From JAENVU01 sp038250905 (lineage in GTDB: Bacteria; Actinomycetota; Acidimicrobiia; IMCC26256; JAENVU01): DNA of 64,000 nt. The stretch covers positions 124,001 to 188,000 of the forward strand of contig JBBSBV010000002.1 in NCBI GenBank assembly GCA_038250905.1. The letters are read 5' to 3'. Below, piece after piece: positions 25,901-33,337 of the stretch. The translations under genes were made by a program, and so were the position numbers. Each line of letters starts with the position of its first letter. The stretch's first letter is position 1. Below the pieces are notes generated by a model that was not told the origin of the DNA, did not search any database, and saw only the letters and a program-made list of their open reading frames with translations.

Positions 25901-26292
25901 GCCGCGCAGAGCCGCGCCGCTTCGATCACCGGCGTGCCGAACACATCGCCCGCCTCGACCGTCACGTCACCGAGGCTGATGCCGATCCGGAGCGACAGCG
26001 CCACGTGCGGTTCGACGAACCGTTGGGCATCGATCCCCTGCTGGATCCCGACCGCCGCGGTCACGGCACGCGCCGCGGACCCGAACGTGGCGAGAAAGCC
26101 GTCGCCCATGCCCTTGACGACCCGGCCACCGTGGCCCTCGACGATCTCGGCGACCAGGGCGTCGTGGCCGCGGCGGACGACCTCGGCGACGTCCTCCCCC
26201 AGCTGCGCGCGCAGCGCGGTGGACCCGACGATGTCGGTGAACAGCACGGACAACGTGTCGAGCTGCGCCCCGCCCTGGTCCTGCCCCGTCAT
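22993..26292 (-). CDS. Class III nucleotide cyclase fused to AAA-type ATPase and helical-repeat domain
   Basis: A 1,099-residue regulatory protein. Residues about 10-180 form a class III adenylate/guanylate cyclase domain with the metal Asp pair visible (LFTDIVGST, Asp20; GMGDGF, Asp64). Residues about 200-500 form an ATPase with Walker A GEPGMGKT (231-238) and LVLVLDDIHWA (Walker B). The last 500 residues are helical repeats of TPR type. Proteins of this layout resemble the AfsR/LuxR-like STAND ATPases but lack a visible DNA-binding end. ATG 26292 lies 28 bp after the aldolase stop, so they may be cotranscribed. The signal and output are unknown. Confidence 0.9.
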   Translation of the reverse strand: MTGQDQGGAQLDTLSVLFTDIVGSTALRAQLGEDVAEVVRRGHDALVAEIVEGHGGRVVKGMGDGFLATFGSAARAVTAAVGIQQGIDAQRFVEPHVALSLRIGISLGDVTVEAGDVFGTPVIEAARLCAAAEAGQILATSVVEALARSRGSHTFTPVGDLELKGLPEPVPTVEIAWARATVERGIPFPHPLSVRDGAFPFRGREAPLAALTTPWKQTLHAATKACVLVAGEPGMGKTRLASEFAQRAHGDGALVLFGRCDEELGISYQPFVEALAHHAAHLDSEELAILGAHPAELTRLVPEITTRFPDLRERTASGDPEVDQYRLFEAVDSWLAAAAGTAGLVLVLDDIHWAAKPTLLMLRHVLRSATQSRLLIVATYRDTDLDRTHPLSDLLADLRRVPEVERLPLGGLDRAGIEDLMEAVNQAELDAGSRELAAAVHDETEGNPFFVGELFRHLAETGALVNDGTVWRLTTRVSDLSIPDGIREVIGRRLSRLSDAANGILSWAAVIGRELRLDVLAAVAGDQDECLDAIDDAVDARLVDEVGTGRWRFSHALVRATLLAELRTTRKVRMHLAVGEAYEQLAPRELAALAQHFSEAAPLGAGEKAVGYLLAAGDVAIETLAFDEAIDLYQRALDIIEDVDLDVLELQADAAIGLAIATRWVGREYHQEVERACDLAVALGDGERMARALLETNRGFVTQVFEVDDALVARLEQCRALLDATDSRERIQVTASLANELGYDLDFARNESLVADAMAAARRLGDPEMLLTALGACVNDCNRPERLPALRDVVTELWALRDLISTPRLRSGMGMSLGSLAAHTGDRELFRTALDDMAHHADSRPIGLHTVSTSSRGGFELRFGSLDAAAAIADELLQRATETGEPDAALWYLNIMGATRRQQGRHDDAIDLYMPFVGDDDTDAVTVACLGLIALSLCEADRHPEAQPFADRLFVAVHDLPRGPAFLPLIGPAAIVAAELGAAAPAAWLHEQLTPFTAFWSTWTQNATVGPISTLVGRLDVTLGDRTDAETMFADSVAHCREHGANYFLAEALLYQGLARRDSGAGGDTVTAPIREALDLATAGGYGTIERRAERALTG

Positions 26293-26320
26293 GGGGCGCA
26301 GTTTGTCAGGTGCCGATCGG

Positions 26321-27208
26321 TCAGGTGTTCGAGGCGGCGAAAATGCTGCCGATCGACGCGTCCAGCGCGGCATCGAACTCGGCGTCGCTCTGCTGCGCCG
26401 AGAGGCCCTCGGTGAGCGCCCGCGAGAAGCTCGCGACCACACCGTGGTTGCGCGACAACCGTGCGTTCGACTCCTCGCGGCTGTAACCACCGGAGAGCGC
26501 CACCACGCGGACCACGTTCGGGTGCGCGACGAGAGCCTGGTAGAAGTCGTCGACCTCGGGGAGCGTGAGCTTCAGCATCACGCCCTGGCCGGCGGCGAGC
26601 GCGTCGAGCTGCGCGGTGATGGCCGTCTTCAGCAGGCCCTCCGCCTCCGCCTTCGCCGGGCTGTGGATGTCGACCTCGGGCTCGATGATGGGCACAAGGC
26701 CGTGGCCGAGGATCTGGCGGCCGACCTCGAACTGCTGGTCGACGATGGCGTTCACGCCGGCCGCGTCCGCGAGCTTGATGACCGAGCGCATCTTGGTGCC
26801 GAACACGCCCTTGGTCACCGCCCGCGCGAGGAGCGCGTCGAGGTCGGGCATCGGCTTCATGAGCTGCACACCGTCGGCGTCGTCGGCCAGACCCTTGTCG
26901 ACCTTGAGGAACGGGACGACGTGCTTCACGTCCCAGAGGTAGTGCGAGGTCTCCTGGCCGTCGATCGAGCGGTCCATGGTGTTCTCGAAGAGGATGGCGC
27001 CGAGGATGCGGTCACCGTTGAAGCTCGGGCTCTTGATGATCCGGGTCCGCATCTCGTGCATGACCGTGTACATCTCTTCGTCGTTGGAGTACGCGCTCTC
27101 GTCGACGCCGTAGAGCTTGAGCGCCTTGGGCGTGCTGCCGCCGCTCTGGTCCAACGCGGCGATGAAGCCCGGTGCCGACGTGACCTTCTCCAACTGCTGT
27201 TCGTTCAC
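26321..27208 (-). CDS. Fructose-bisphosphate aldolase class I
   Basis: A 295-residue glycolytic/gluconeogenic enzyme forming a Schiff base with its substrate. GFIAALDQSGGSTPKALK, the later MRTRIIKSPSF and ILGAILFENTMDR, FLKVDKG, VPIIEPEVDI, and the VMLKLTLPE strand with its Lys are all typical of class I aldolases. The start is GTG 27208 with GGGAG 6 nt upstream. Many actinobacteria use class II instead, so a class I enzyme here is worth noting, though not rare. Confidence 0.95.
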   Translation of the reverse strand: MNEQQLEKVTSAPGFIAALDQSGGSTPKALKLYGVDESAYSNDEEMYTVMHEMRTRIIKSPSFNGDRILGAILFENTMDRSIDGQETSHYLWDVKHVVPFLKVDKGLADDADGVQLMKPMPDLDALLARAVTKGVFGTKMRSVIKLADAAGVNAIVDQQFEVGRQILGHGLVPIIEPEVDIHSPAKAEAEGLLKTAITAQLDALAAGQGVMLKLTLPEVDDFYQALVAHPNVVRVVALSGGYSREESNARLSRNHGVVASFSRALTEGLSAQQSDAEFDAALDASIGSIFAASNT

Positions 27209-27328
27209 GAACTGCTCCCCATCGAGTGATCGACTGACACGTTCGGCCGCGAATGCCCGTCGGGCGGGGCCGAGCGATCGGAGACGATAGCAACCCGTTT
27301 GGCCCTCCCCTCCCAGCGAGGCGGGGCG

Positions 27329-28549
27329 TCAGTTTGCGACGTAGAGCTGACCGTCGGCCCCTAATGCGACCGTGATCGCGGGGAGGGGCCGGTCCGTGGG
27401 CCCACCCAGCACCGCACCGGTGGCGGCGTCGAACTCCGCACCGTGGCACGGACACTGGAACCGGTTGCCCGACTGCGAGTAGTCGACGGTGCATCCGGCG
27501 TGGGTACACACGCCGGAGAAGCAGCGGTAGACGCCGGCCGTGGGCTGCACCACGTAGGCGGGGACGCCCGAGATCGGGTCGGTGAAGCTCGCGGCCCCGG
27601 CCACCGGAACCGAGCTCGCGGGTCCGATCGCGGTCCCCGGCGGCGGTGGCGCCGTCGTGGCCGGCGTGGCCGGTGCTGTCGTCCCCGAACCCGGTTTCGT
27701 GGTGCTCGTGGTCGTCGAGGGGACGCCTGGCCCGGCCTGACCGAGGGCCACGGTGTGCGGGCCGGGCGACGACACGTGGAGCAACCGGCCCAGCCCGGCC
27801 GCAGTCCCTGCAACGACCGTCGCGCCGGCGGCGATGCCGGCGGCGGCGCGGGCCGCGCCGAGGAACTCACGACGATCGAGTTCACCCGCGACCTCGCTCC
27901 GCAACCGGGGCGTCTGGCCGAGCACCGGACACGGCACCGGATCGCAGGGGGCACCCGAGAGGCGCTCGCACCGACCCTTCGCGTACGAACCACAGAGGCC
28001 GCGGACCGCCGCGAACTCGATGTCGACCCGACCCATGGGCGCGAGCCGCATCTGCTTGCGGGCCCGCGCCGCGATCCACGCGTCGAGGCTCAGGACACCA
28101 CCGGCGCCGACCACCAGCAACGGCGTCCACGCGAACAGGAAGACGATGTCCGAACCGAGGTAATACGGATGGGAGTGCCAGCTCACCGAGAGCAGGAAGC
28201 CGATCGAGATCAGCGCGCCGCCGAGTGCGGCCACGCGGGTCCAGAGGCCCACGAGCGCACCGATACCGATCGCGAGTTCTGCGAACGCGATCAGGAGTCC
28301 CACGAGGGTCGCGTGATGGGCGAGCGTGCCGAGCACGCCACCGATCGGGCTGGTGCGGGACGCCGCGAGCATCTGCTGATGCACACCGCTCGGCGCGCGG
28401 TCGTCGAGATAGTTGGCATCGGCGAGCTTCTGGAGCCCGGCGAAGGTGAAGGTGACCCCGAGGAACGCACGGAGCGGCAGGATGACCCAACCCACGTTGG
28501 CGCGGTATCGAGATCGACTGGGGAGCGCGAGGCCCGATCCGGAAGGCAC
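27329..28549 (-). CDS. DoxX-type membrane domain fused to a Tat-type Rieske domain
   Basis: About 406 residues. The N-terminal part has four helices typical of DoxX/TQO small-subunit proteins (FLGVTFTFAGLQKLAD, LVGLLIAFAELAIGIGALVG). A Cys-rich loop follows (CGSYAKGRCERLSGAPCDPVPCP). Next comes a twin-arginine-like DRREFLGAARAAAG with a hydrophobic helix, a Ser/Thr/Pro linker, and a Rieske [2Fe-2S] domain with CTHAGC and CPCHGAEFD. Tat-dependent Rieske proteins with several helices are known from actinobacterial QcrA, but joining to DoxX is unusual. The start is unclear: GTG 28549 is used, and TTG 28609 and GTG 28495 are alternatives. Confidence 0.85.
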   Translation of the reverse strand: MPSGSGLALPSRSRYRANVGWVILPLRAFLGVTFTFAGLQKLADANYLDDRAPSGVHQQMLAASRTSPIGGVLGTLAHHATLVGLLIAFAELAIGIGALVGLWTRVAALGGALISIGFLLSVSWHSHPYYLGSDIVFLFAWTPLLVVGAGGVLSLDAWIAARARKQMRLAPMGRVDIEFAAVRGLCGSYAKGRCERLSGAPCDPVPCPVLGQTPRLRSEVAGELDRREFLGAARAAAGIAAGATVVAGTAAGLGRLLHVSSPGPHTVALGQAGPGVPSTTTSTTKPGSGTTAPATPATTAPPPPGTAIGPASSVPVAGAASFTDPISGVPAYVVQPTAGVYRCFSGVCTHAGCTVDYSQSGNRFQCPCHGAEFDAATGAVLGGPTDRPLPAITVALGADGQLYVAN

Positions 28550-28672
28550 TGGAGGACCATACGATTCGGTCCGAGGAGCGCCTGCGGCCGCCGCGCCAAG
28601 GTTCGGCAAAGCGGGCGTCTCACCCTCAGTGCCTTCTCAGCGGCGACTCGACACCTCTGCGCCCGCACCGCC

Positions 28673-28706
28673 CCGGACCGGACCGGTCCGGTCCGGTCCG
28701 GTCCGG
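28673..28706. repeat. GGACC/GGTCC tandem palindromic repeat
   Basis: Two GGACC units are followed by four GGTCC units, giving a 20-bp perfect palindrome plus two further direct GGTCC units. It sits between the divergent DoxX-Rieske gene and the small gene at 28744. Confidence 0.85.
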
Positions 28707-28743
28707 AATACCGCCGTTCGACCCGGAGTGCGACAATCGTCGG

Positions 28744-29166
28744 GTGAAGATCGAGATCGGGCCCGTGTCCCGAGTCAGCGCCATCGCGTGGCTCGACTAC
28801 GCCACCGACGCCGTCACCGACCTGCGCCGGGTCGCGCCCCTCTCGATCGCGACTTCCGCGATGGACGGCTTCGATGGATTGATCCAGGCCTGGCGAATCG
28901 CGGCGGAGCAGCCCGGCCCGTTCCACTGGGAGACCGACGAGTCGCCCGAGCGGGTGGAGTTCCTGATGAAGGCGCTCTACACCGCGGGGCTCGAGATCGA
29001 GCGCGGCATCGAGACCCACGGCATGCAACTCCGACCGACCGCGGCCGACGAGTTCCACCTGATGCTCGTCCACCAGGTGCTCGACACGCTCGCGTTGGAA
29101 GGGCGCTCGAACGCGGAGTTCGTCGAGAGCATCCGCAACGAATGGCTCATCGCGCGCCGCGACTGA
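28744..29166 (+). CDS. Hypothetical helical protein (140 aa)
   Basis: I do not recognise this protein. It is mainly helical, without signal peptide or membrane segment, and carries conserved-looking blocks GFDGLIQAWR and RPTAADEFHLMLVHQVLDTL. GTG 28744 lies 7 nt after GACAAT, a good -10 hexamer, so the message is probably leaderless. Composition and codon use are native. It is followed by the TauE-type permease, with 23 bp between. Confidence 0.75.
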   Translation: MKIEIGPVSRVSAIAWLDYATDAVTDLRRVAPLSIATSAMDGFDGLIQAWRIAAEQPGPFHWETDESPERVEFLMKALYTAGLEIERGIETHGMQLRPTAADEFHLMLVHQVLDTLALEGRSNAEFVESIRNEWLIARRD

Positions 29167-29189
29167 TGCCGCTCTAGATTGCGGACCTC

Positions 29190-29936
29190 GTGAGCCCCGG
29201 CGACGCACTCCTCATCACGCTCGCCGGTATGGCCGCCGGGATGATCAATACGGTGGTCGGGTCGGGTTCGCTCATCACGTTCCCCACGCTCATCGCGCTC
29301 GGCTACCCGCCGGTGCTCGCCAACGTGTCGAACAACATCGGGCTGGTGCCAGGGGCGTTGTCGGGCACCATCGGTTACCGGCGGGAGCTGCGGGGCCAAC
29401 GCGAGCGGCTCCGCCGACTCCTCCCGGCGTCGCTGCTCGGCGGCCTCACCGGCTCGATCCTGCTGCTCACACTGCCGAGCAAGGTGTTCACCAAGGTCGT
29501 GATCGTGCTGATCCTCATCGCGCTCACCTTGGTCGTGGTGCAGCCGCGCCTCTCGCGCTGGCTCGTCGCCCGTGGGCACGCGCAGAGCCGGGTCACGCCG
29601 CTGCTCATGGCGCTCGTCGCCGGGGCCGGGATCTACGGGGGCTACTTCGGCGCCGCGCAGGGCATCATCCTGATCGCCCTCCTCGGCATCTTCCTCGCCG
29701 ACGATATCCAGCGGCTCAACGCGGTGAAGAACGTCCTGGCGATGAGCGTCAACCTGGTCGCGTCGGCGACCTTCATCCTCGCCACCGAGGTCAACTGGGC
29801 GATCGTCGCGTGCATCGCGGTGGGGTCGGTGATCGGTGGGCAGATCGGCGCGACCGTCGGGCGGCGGCTCGACCCGAGGGTCCTACGCGGCGTGATCGTC
29901 GTGGTCGGGCTCTCGGCGCTCGTGCGCCTGATCTGA
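29190..29936 (+). CDS. TauE/SafE family permease
   Basis: A 248-residue membrane protein with about eight helices in two repeats. The repeats start AAGMINTVVGSGSLITFPTLIALGYPP and AGAGIYGGYFGAAQGIILIALLGIF, the typical pattern of sulfite/sulfonate or C2-compound exporters. The GTG start is preceded by TAGATT at about 9 nt, which would suit a leaderless transcript. Its substrate is not readable; the neighbourhood holds no sulfur genes beyond the distant sulfatase. Confidence 0.9.
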   Translation: MSPGDALLITLAGMAAGMINTVVGSGSLITFPTLIALGYPPVLANVSNNIGLVPGALSGTIGYRRELRGQRERLRRLLPASLLGGLTGSILLLTLPSKVFTKVVIVLILIALTLVVVQPRLSRWLVARGHAQSRVTPLLMALVAGAGIYGGYFGAAQGIILIALLGIFLADDIQRLNAVKNVLAMSVNLVASATFILATEVNWAIVACIAVGSVIGGQIGATVGRRLDPRVLRGVIVVVGLSALVRLI

Positions 29937-29937
29937 G

Positions 29938-30978
29938 TCAGGCCGGGAAGCCGCCGCGCACCGCGATCTCGACCCCGGACGCGCCGCCCACCGCGTCCAA
30001 CTCGCGTTGGGCATCGGCGGCGTCGCCACCGAGCACCCCGGTGAGGAACGCGGCCAGCGTCCGCACCTGCTGGTGCACGGTTGCCCGCCAGGGCTCGCCC
30101 GCGACCCCGGTCACATCGGGACCCATCGACGCGACGAAGCCCTTGACCAGATCGGGGATGTCCGGCACCTGCGGCGCGAGTTCGAGATAGAGGCCGACGT
30201 CGCTGCACGCCTGATGTCCGGCCCGGGCGACGTCGACCCGCCACGCGTCGGGCGCACCGAGCTTGGCCCAGGCGCGGTCGGCGTCGGTCGCAGGTGGGGT
30301 CGTCGCGTCGAGCGCGCTCACCACCAGCAGGGTGGGTACGAGCAGGGCCTCGAACACCGACTTCGGCATGGTCCGGGTCAGGGTCTGGTGACCAGCGACC
30401 GCGCGTACCGCCGGGTGCTTCGTGGTACCGCTACCCACGGACAGTGCGGTGAATCCGCCGTAGGAGTGACCCGCCGCCGCGACCCGATCGGGATCGACGA
30501 ACGGGGTCAGCCGGCCGAGGGGTCCGGCGCCGGTGAGCAGCGCGTCGAGCACGAAGTGGGCGTCGGCGATCCGGTTGGTCTCGTTCGAGGCGTCGTCCAC
30601 GTTGCGACCCGAGAGCCAGTCGCCCAACGCGTCGCCCACATGCTCGGGTGCGACCACCACGAACCCGCGCGCCGCGAGGGCCTCCCCGAGCAGCGCGTAG
30701 TTGGCACCGGTGGCGAACCGACCGTGCGACCAGAACACGAGTGGGTGCCGGCCGTCGAGCACGGCCGCGTCGTCGTGGGCGGTCGCGGTGAAACCGATGC
30801 CGGGAATCACCTCGTAGAACGAGAGTGGTTCCGCCGATCCGACCGCCGCGGGATACCAGACCCCGATCGGGAGTTCGCGTCCGCCGCGCGCCGGGTCGAC
30901 CACCGTGGTCGTGAACCGGCCGACCGGATGACGTGGGGGTTCCAGCGGCGCGCCGGCGGTCAATGCGGTGTCGGCCAT
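29938..30978 (-). CDS. Alpha/beta hydrolase, PAF-acetylhydrolase-like
   Basis: A 346-residue serine hydrolase. LPIGVWYPA at the start, PLVFWSHGRFATGANYALLGEALAARGFVVVAPEHVGD, and the nucleophile motif AAGHSYGGFTAL are the pattern of the platelet-activating-factor acetylhydrolase-like/dienelactone family. The start at ATG 30978 removes an unlikely Cys-rich leader. No signal peptide is seen. It converges with the TauE gene, whose stop is 1 bp away. Confidence 0.87.
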   Translation of the reverse strand: MADTALTAGAPLEPPRHPVGRFTTTVVDPARGGRELPIGVWYPAAVGSAEPLSFYEVIPGIGFTATAHDDAAVLDGRHPLVFWSHGRFATGANYALLGEALAARGFVVVAPEHVGDALGDWLSGRNVDDASNETNRIADAHFVLDALLTGAGPLGRLTPFVDPDRVAAAGHSYGGFTALSVGSGTTKHPAVRAVAGHQTLTRTMPKSVFEALLVPTLLVVSALDATTPPATDADRAWAKLGAPDAWRVDVARAGHQACSDVGLYLELAPQVPDIPDLVKGFVASMGPDVTGVAGEPWRATVHQQVRTLAAFLTGVLGGDAADAQRELDAVGGASGVEIAVRGGFPA

Positions 30979-31029
30979 GCCGTCACGATGCCACGCCGGT
31001 CCCGAGCACCCGGGCATCGCCGCCGTGGG

Positions 31030-31794
31030 TCACGGCCAGACGGTGCCGAACTGGGTGGAGTCGACGACCCGGCCGGTGAAGTCGGTGTCGATCTGCGTGG
31101 CGAGGAACGCGGCCGCGGGAACCACGGCGTCCGGGGTCGTCCAGCCGGTCCAGTCGTGGTCGGGACCCATCTCACGCGTCGACAACTCGGTCTTCACCGC
31201 ACCCGGGCGCAACGCGTTGATCGTGATGCCGAACTCGCGCAGTTCGGGCGCGAGCGCGGTCGAGAACCGTTCCATCGCCGCCTTGGCCGTTGCGTAGATC
31301 ACGTATCCCGGTGGCATGAACGGCGTGGACTCGTGCCCCGCGCCGCCGGACGACACGTTGACGATGCTGCCCCCGCCCTGGGCCGTCATGGGCGGCACCA
31401 CCGCCCGACACGACACGTACAGGCTGCGCACGTTGACCCGCATCGACTCGTCCCAGTCCCCGACGGTGGATGTCGCAAACGCGGTGCGGGTCTGGGCCAT
31501 CGCGTTGTTGATGAGACAGTCGACGCGACCGTACGTGTCGATCGTGGTCCCGACGAGCCGTTCGATGTCGGCGGCGCGCCCGATGTCGCACTGCACCGCG
31601 AGCGCACGACCGCCGGCGGCCTCGACCGCCGCGACGGTCTCGTGGATCGTCCCGGGGAGGTTCTCGGCGGTCGGTCCCACCGATCGTGCGGCGCAGACCA
31701 CGGTCGCGCCCCGTGCCGCAAGGCCGAGCGCGAGTCCCTTGCCGATACCACGCGATGCACCGGTGACGACGACGACCCGATCGGTGAGTTCCAT
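31030..31794 (-). CDS. Short-chain dehydrogenase/reductase
   Basis: A 254-residue classical SDR: TGASRGIGKGLALGLAARGA near the start, an Asn-rich LINNAMAQT at the NNAG position, SSGGAGHES around the catalytic Ser, and YVIYATAKAAMERF with the Tyr and Lys. The NNAG motif is altered to NNAM. The later TQIDTDFTGRVVDSTQFG end is typical of fabG-like enzymes. It lies just upstream of the PAF-type hydrolase on the same strand, with 51 bp between them. Confidence 0.93.
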   Translation of the reverse strand: MELTDRVVVVTGASRGIGKGLALGLAARGATVVCAARSVGPTAENLPGTIHETVAAVEAAGGRALAVQCDIGRAADIERLVGTTIDTYGRVDCLINNAMAQTRTAFATSTVGDWDESMRVNVRSLYVSCRAVVPPMTAQGGGSIVNVSSGGAGHESTPFMPPGYVIYATAKAAMERFSTALAPELREFGITINALRPGAVKTELSTREMGPDHDWTGWTTPDAVVPAAAFLATQIDTDFTGRVVDSTQFGTVWP

Positions 31795-31832
31795 CGCGCC
31801 AACCTATGTCGAGCGGTACGCGAAGGAGCGCG

Positions 31833-32924
31833 TCAGCCGACCGTCGCCGGGTCGACACCCACCCCGCCCTGCTCGCTGCTCGAATACACCGCGAGTGCGA
31901 ACCGCAACACCTGCATGGCCTCCTCGGCACTCCACCACAGCGGACCCTCGCCGGTCTGCAACCAACGCAGCCAGTGCCGGCCCGAATCCCGAAAGCTGCT
32001 CGCCCAGTCGTCGTCGAGCGCGTGTGAACCCCGCATCTCACCGTCGACGTAGACCTCGAGGCTCGGCTGCTGGACGCCCCGGCCGGTACATCGATTCACG
32101 CGGGCGAAGCCACGGCGACCGGTGACCTCCCACCGCTCGTCGTTCGTGTAGTAGTCGGAGCGGAGGTAGAGGTCGGGCGCCAGCGTGATGTCCCACACGC
32201 CGCGGATCCCGTTCTCGTGCTCCCAGACGATGCTCGTCGGCGCGTCGATGTCGACCCCCGGCACCACCTCGGTGTTGCCGATCCATGCCCGCACCTCCCG
32301 CACCGGACCGAACAGCCAGAGTGCGGTGGCGAGCTTGTGCCAGCCGTCGTCGAAGACCAGCACCCCGCGGCCGCGTTGCATCTGCTCGAACTGCACCTGG
32401 TAGCTGCTCATCGGCACGTCCCAGCCGCCGCGGCCACTCCCGACCATCTTGAGGTGGTAACCGTTCACCTCGCCGATCTCGCCCGACTCGACCACCGCTT
32501 TCAGCGTCCGCAGCGGTTCGTAGAACAGATAGTTCTCCATGACCCGCAGGACCCGGTCGTGCGCGACCGCGGCATCGAGCATCCGCTGTGCACCGGCGAG
32601 GTCGTTGCACATCGGCTTCTGCAGGTTGACGTGCCAACCGTGACCCAGGAGTTCGACGACACCGTCGACGTGGGCCGGGATCGGGAGCAGCGCCTCGACC
32701 GCGTCGACGGCGATCCCGCTCTCGGCCAACTCCGCGGCCGACGAGAACACGGGCGCGTCGGGCCAGTCGGCCTGGCGTTGCCGCTGCCGCTCGGGGTTCG
32801 GGTCGACCAGCGCCACCACCTCGACGTCGGGGTTGTCGACGTAGGCACGCATATTGAGGTCGTAGATACGGCCGAGGCCGACGAAAGCGGCGCGCACCGG
32901 CCGGTCGTACGGGATGAAGCTCAC
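31833..32924 (-). CDS. Gfo/Idh/MocA-family oxidoreductase
   Basis: A 363-residue NAD(P)-dependent oxidoreductase. VRAAFVGLGRIYDLNMRAY holds the Rossmann loop, VVALVDPNPE binds the adenine ribose, LQKPMCNDLAGAQRM is the usual EKP-type Lys motif, and DDGWHKLATALWLFG supplies the Asp/His pair of the active site. The substrate is probably a sugar or cyclitol. Its GTG start overlaps the stop of the upstream VOC gene by 4 bp (GTGA), so both are translationally coupled. Confidence 0.92.
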   Translation of the reverse strand: MSFIPYDRPVRAAFVGLGRIYDLNMRAYVDNPDVEVVALVDPNPERQRQRQADWPDAPVFSSAAELAESGIAVDAVEALLPIPAHVDGVVELLGHGWHVNLQKPMCNDLAGAQRMLDAAVAHDRVLRVMENYLFYEPLRTLKAVVESGEIGEVNGYHLKMVGSGRGGWDVPMSSYQVQFEQMQRGRGVLVFDDGWHKLATALWLFGPVREVRAWIGNTEVVPGVDIDAPTSIVWEHENGIRGVWDITLAPDLYLRSDYYTNDERWEVTGRRGFARVNRCTGRGVQQPSLEVYVDGEMRGSHALDDDWASSFRDSGRHWLRWLQTGEGPLWWSAEEAMQVLRFALAVYSSSEQGGVGVDPATVG

Positions 32925-33328
32925 TCGGGACCACCTTTGGTCGGGGGCGCGGTCGGGGGCGCAAGTTGTTCCATGAACTCGAGCCGGATGCCACCCGGTG
33001 CGGTGACGAAGGCGATGCGGCGGGTCCCGAACGCACCCTCGACCACCACCGGCCCCCACACGACGTCGTGGCCCACCAGTTCGGCGTCGAGATCGTCGGT
33101 AAAGAGCGCCGGATGGAGGAACCCCTCGGCCGGCAGATCCACCGCCTCCTCGTAGAGCGCGCGCGTGAATAACGTGATCATCACCGGCCCGAGGAAGACG
33201 TCGGCGCGCTCGCCGCCGTTCCAGACCATGCGGTCCCGGACCTCACCGCCGGCCGCGCGGTAGAACGCGCACGCGGCGTCGAGGTCGGCGACCTTCACCG
33301 CCAGGTTGGCCATCCCCGTGACTGCCAT
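32921..33328 (-). CDS. VOC-family (glyoxalase-like) protein
   Basis: A 135-residue single vicinal-oxygen-chelate domain. ANLAVKVADLDAACAFYRAAGG is the classic first beta-alpha unit, and GGIRLEFMEQL supplies the last metal Glu. FLHPALFTDDLDAE carries a further His. Substrate unknown. It sits between the acyl-CoA dehydrogenase and the Gfo/Idh gene on the same strand with spacings of 9 bp and a 4-bp overlap, so the three likely form an operon. Confidence 0.88.
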   Translation of the reverse strand: MAVTGMANLAVKVADLDAACAFYRAAGGEVRDRMVWNGGERADVFLGPVMITLFTRALYEEAVDLPAEGFLHPALFTDDLDAELVGHDVVWGPVVVEGAFGTRRIAFVTAPGGIRLEFMEQLAPPTAPPTKGGPE

Positions 33329-33337
33329 CGACCGGCC

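Noticed and set aside
24283..27229. Two long plus-strand frames opposite the cyclase and aldolase genes
   Set aside because: Antisense shadows with no motif and no ribosome binding site.
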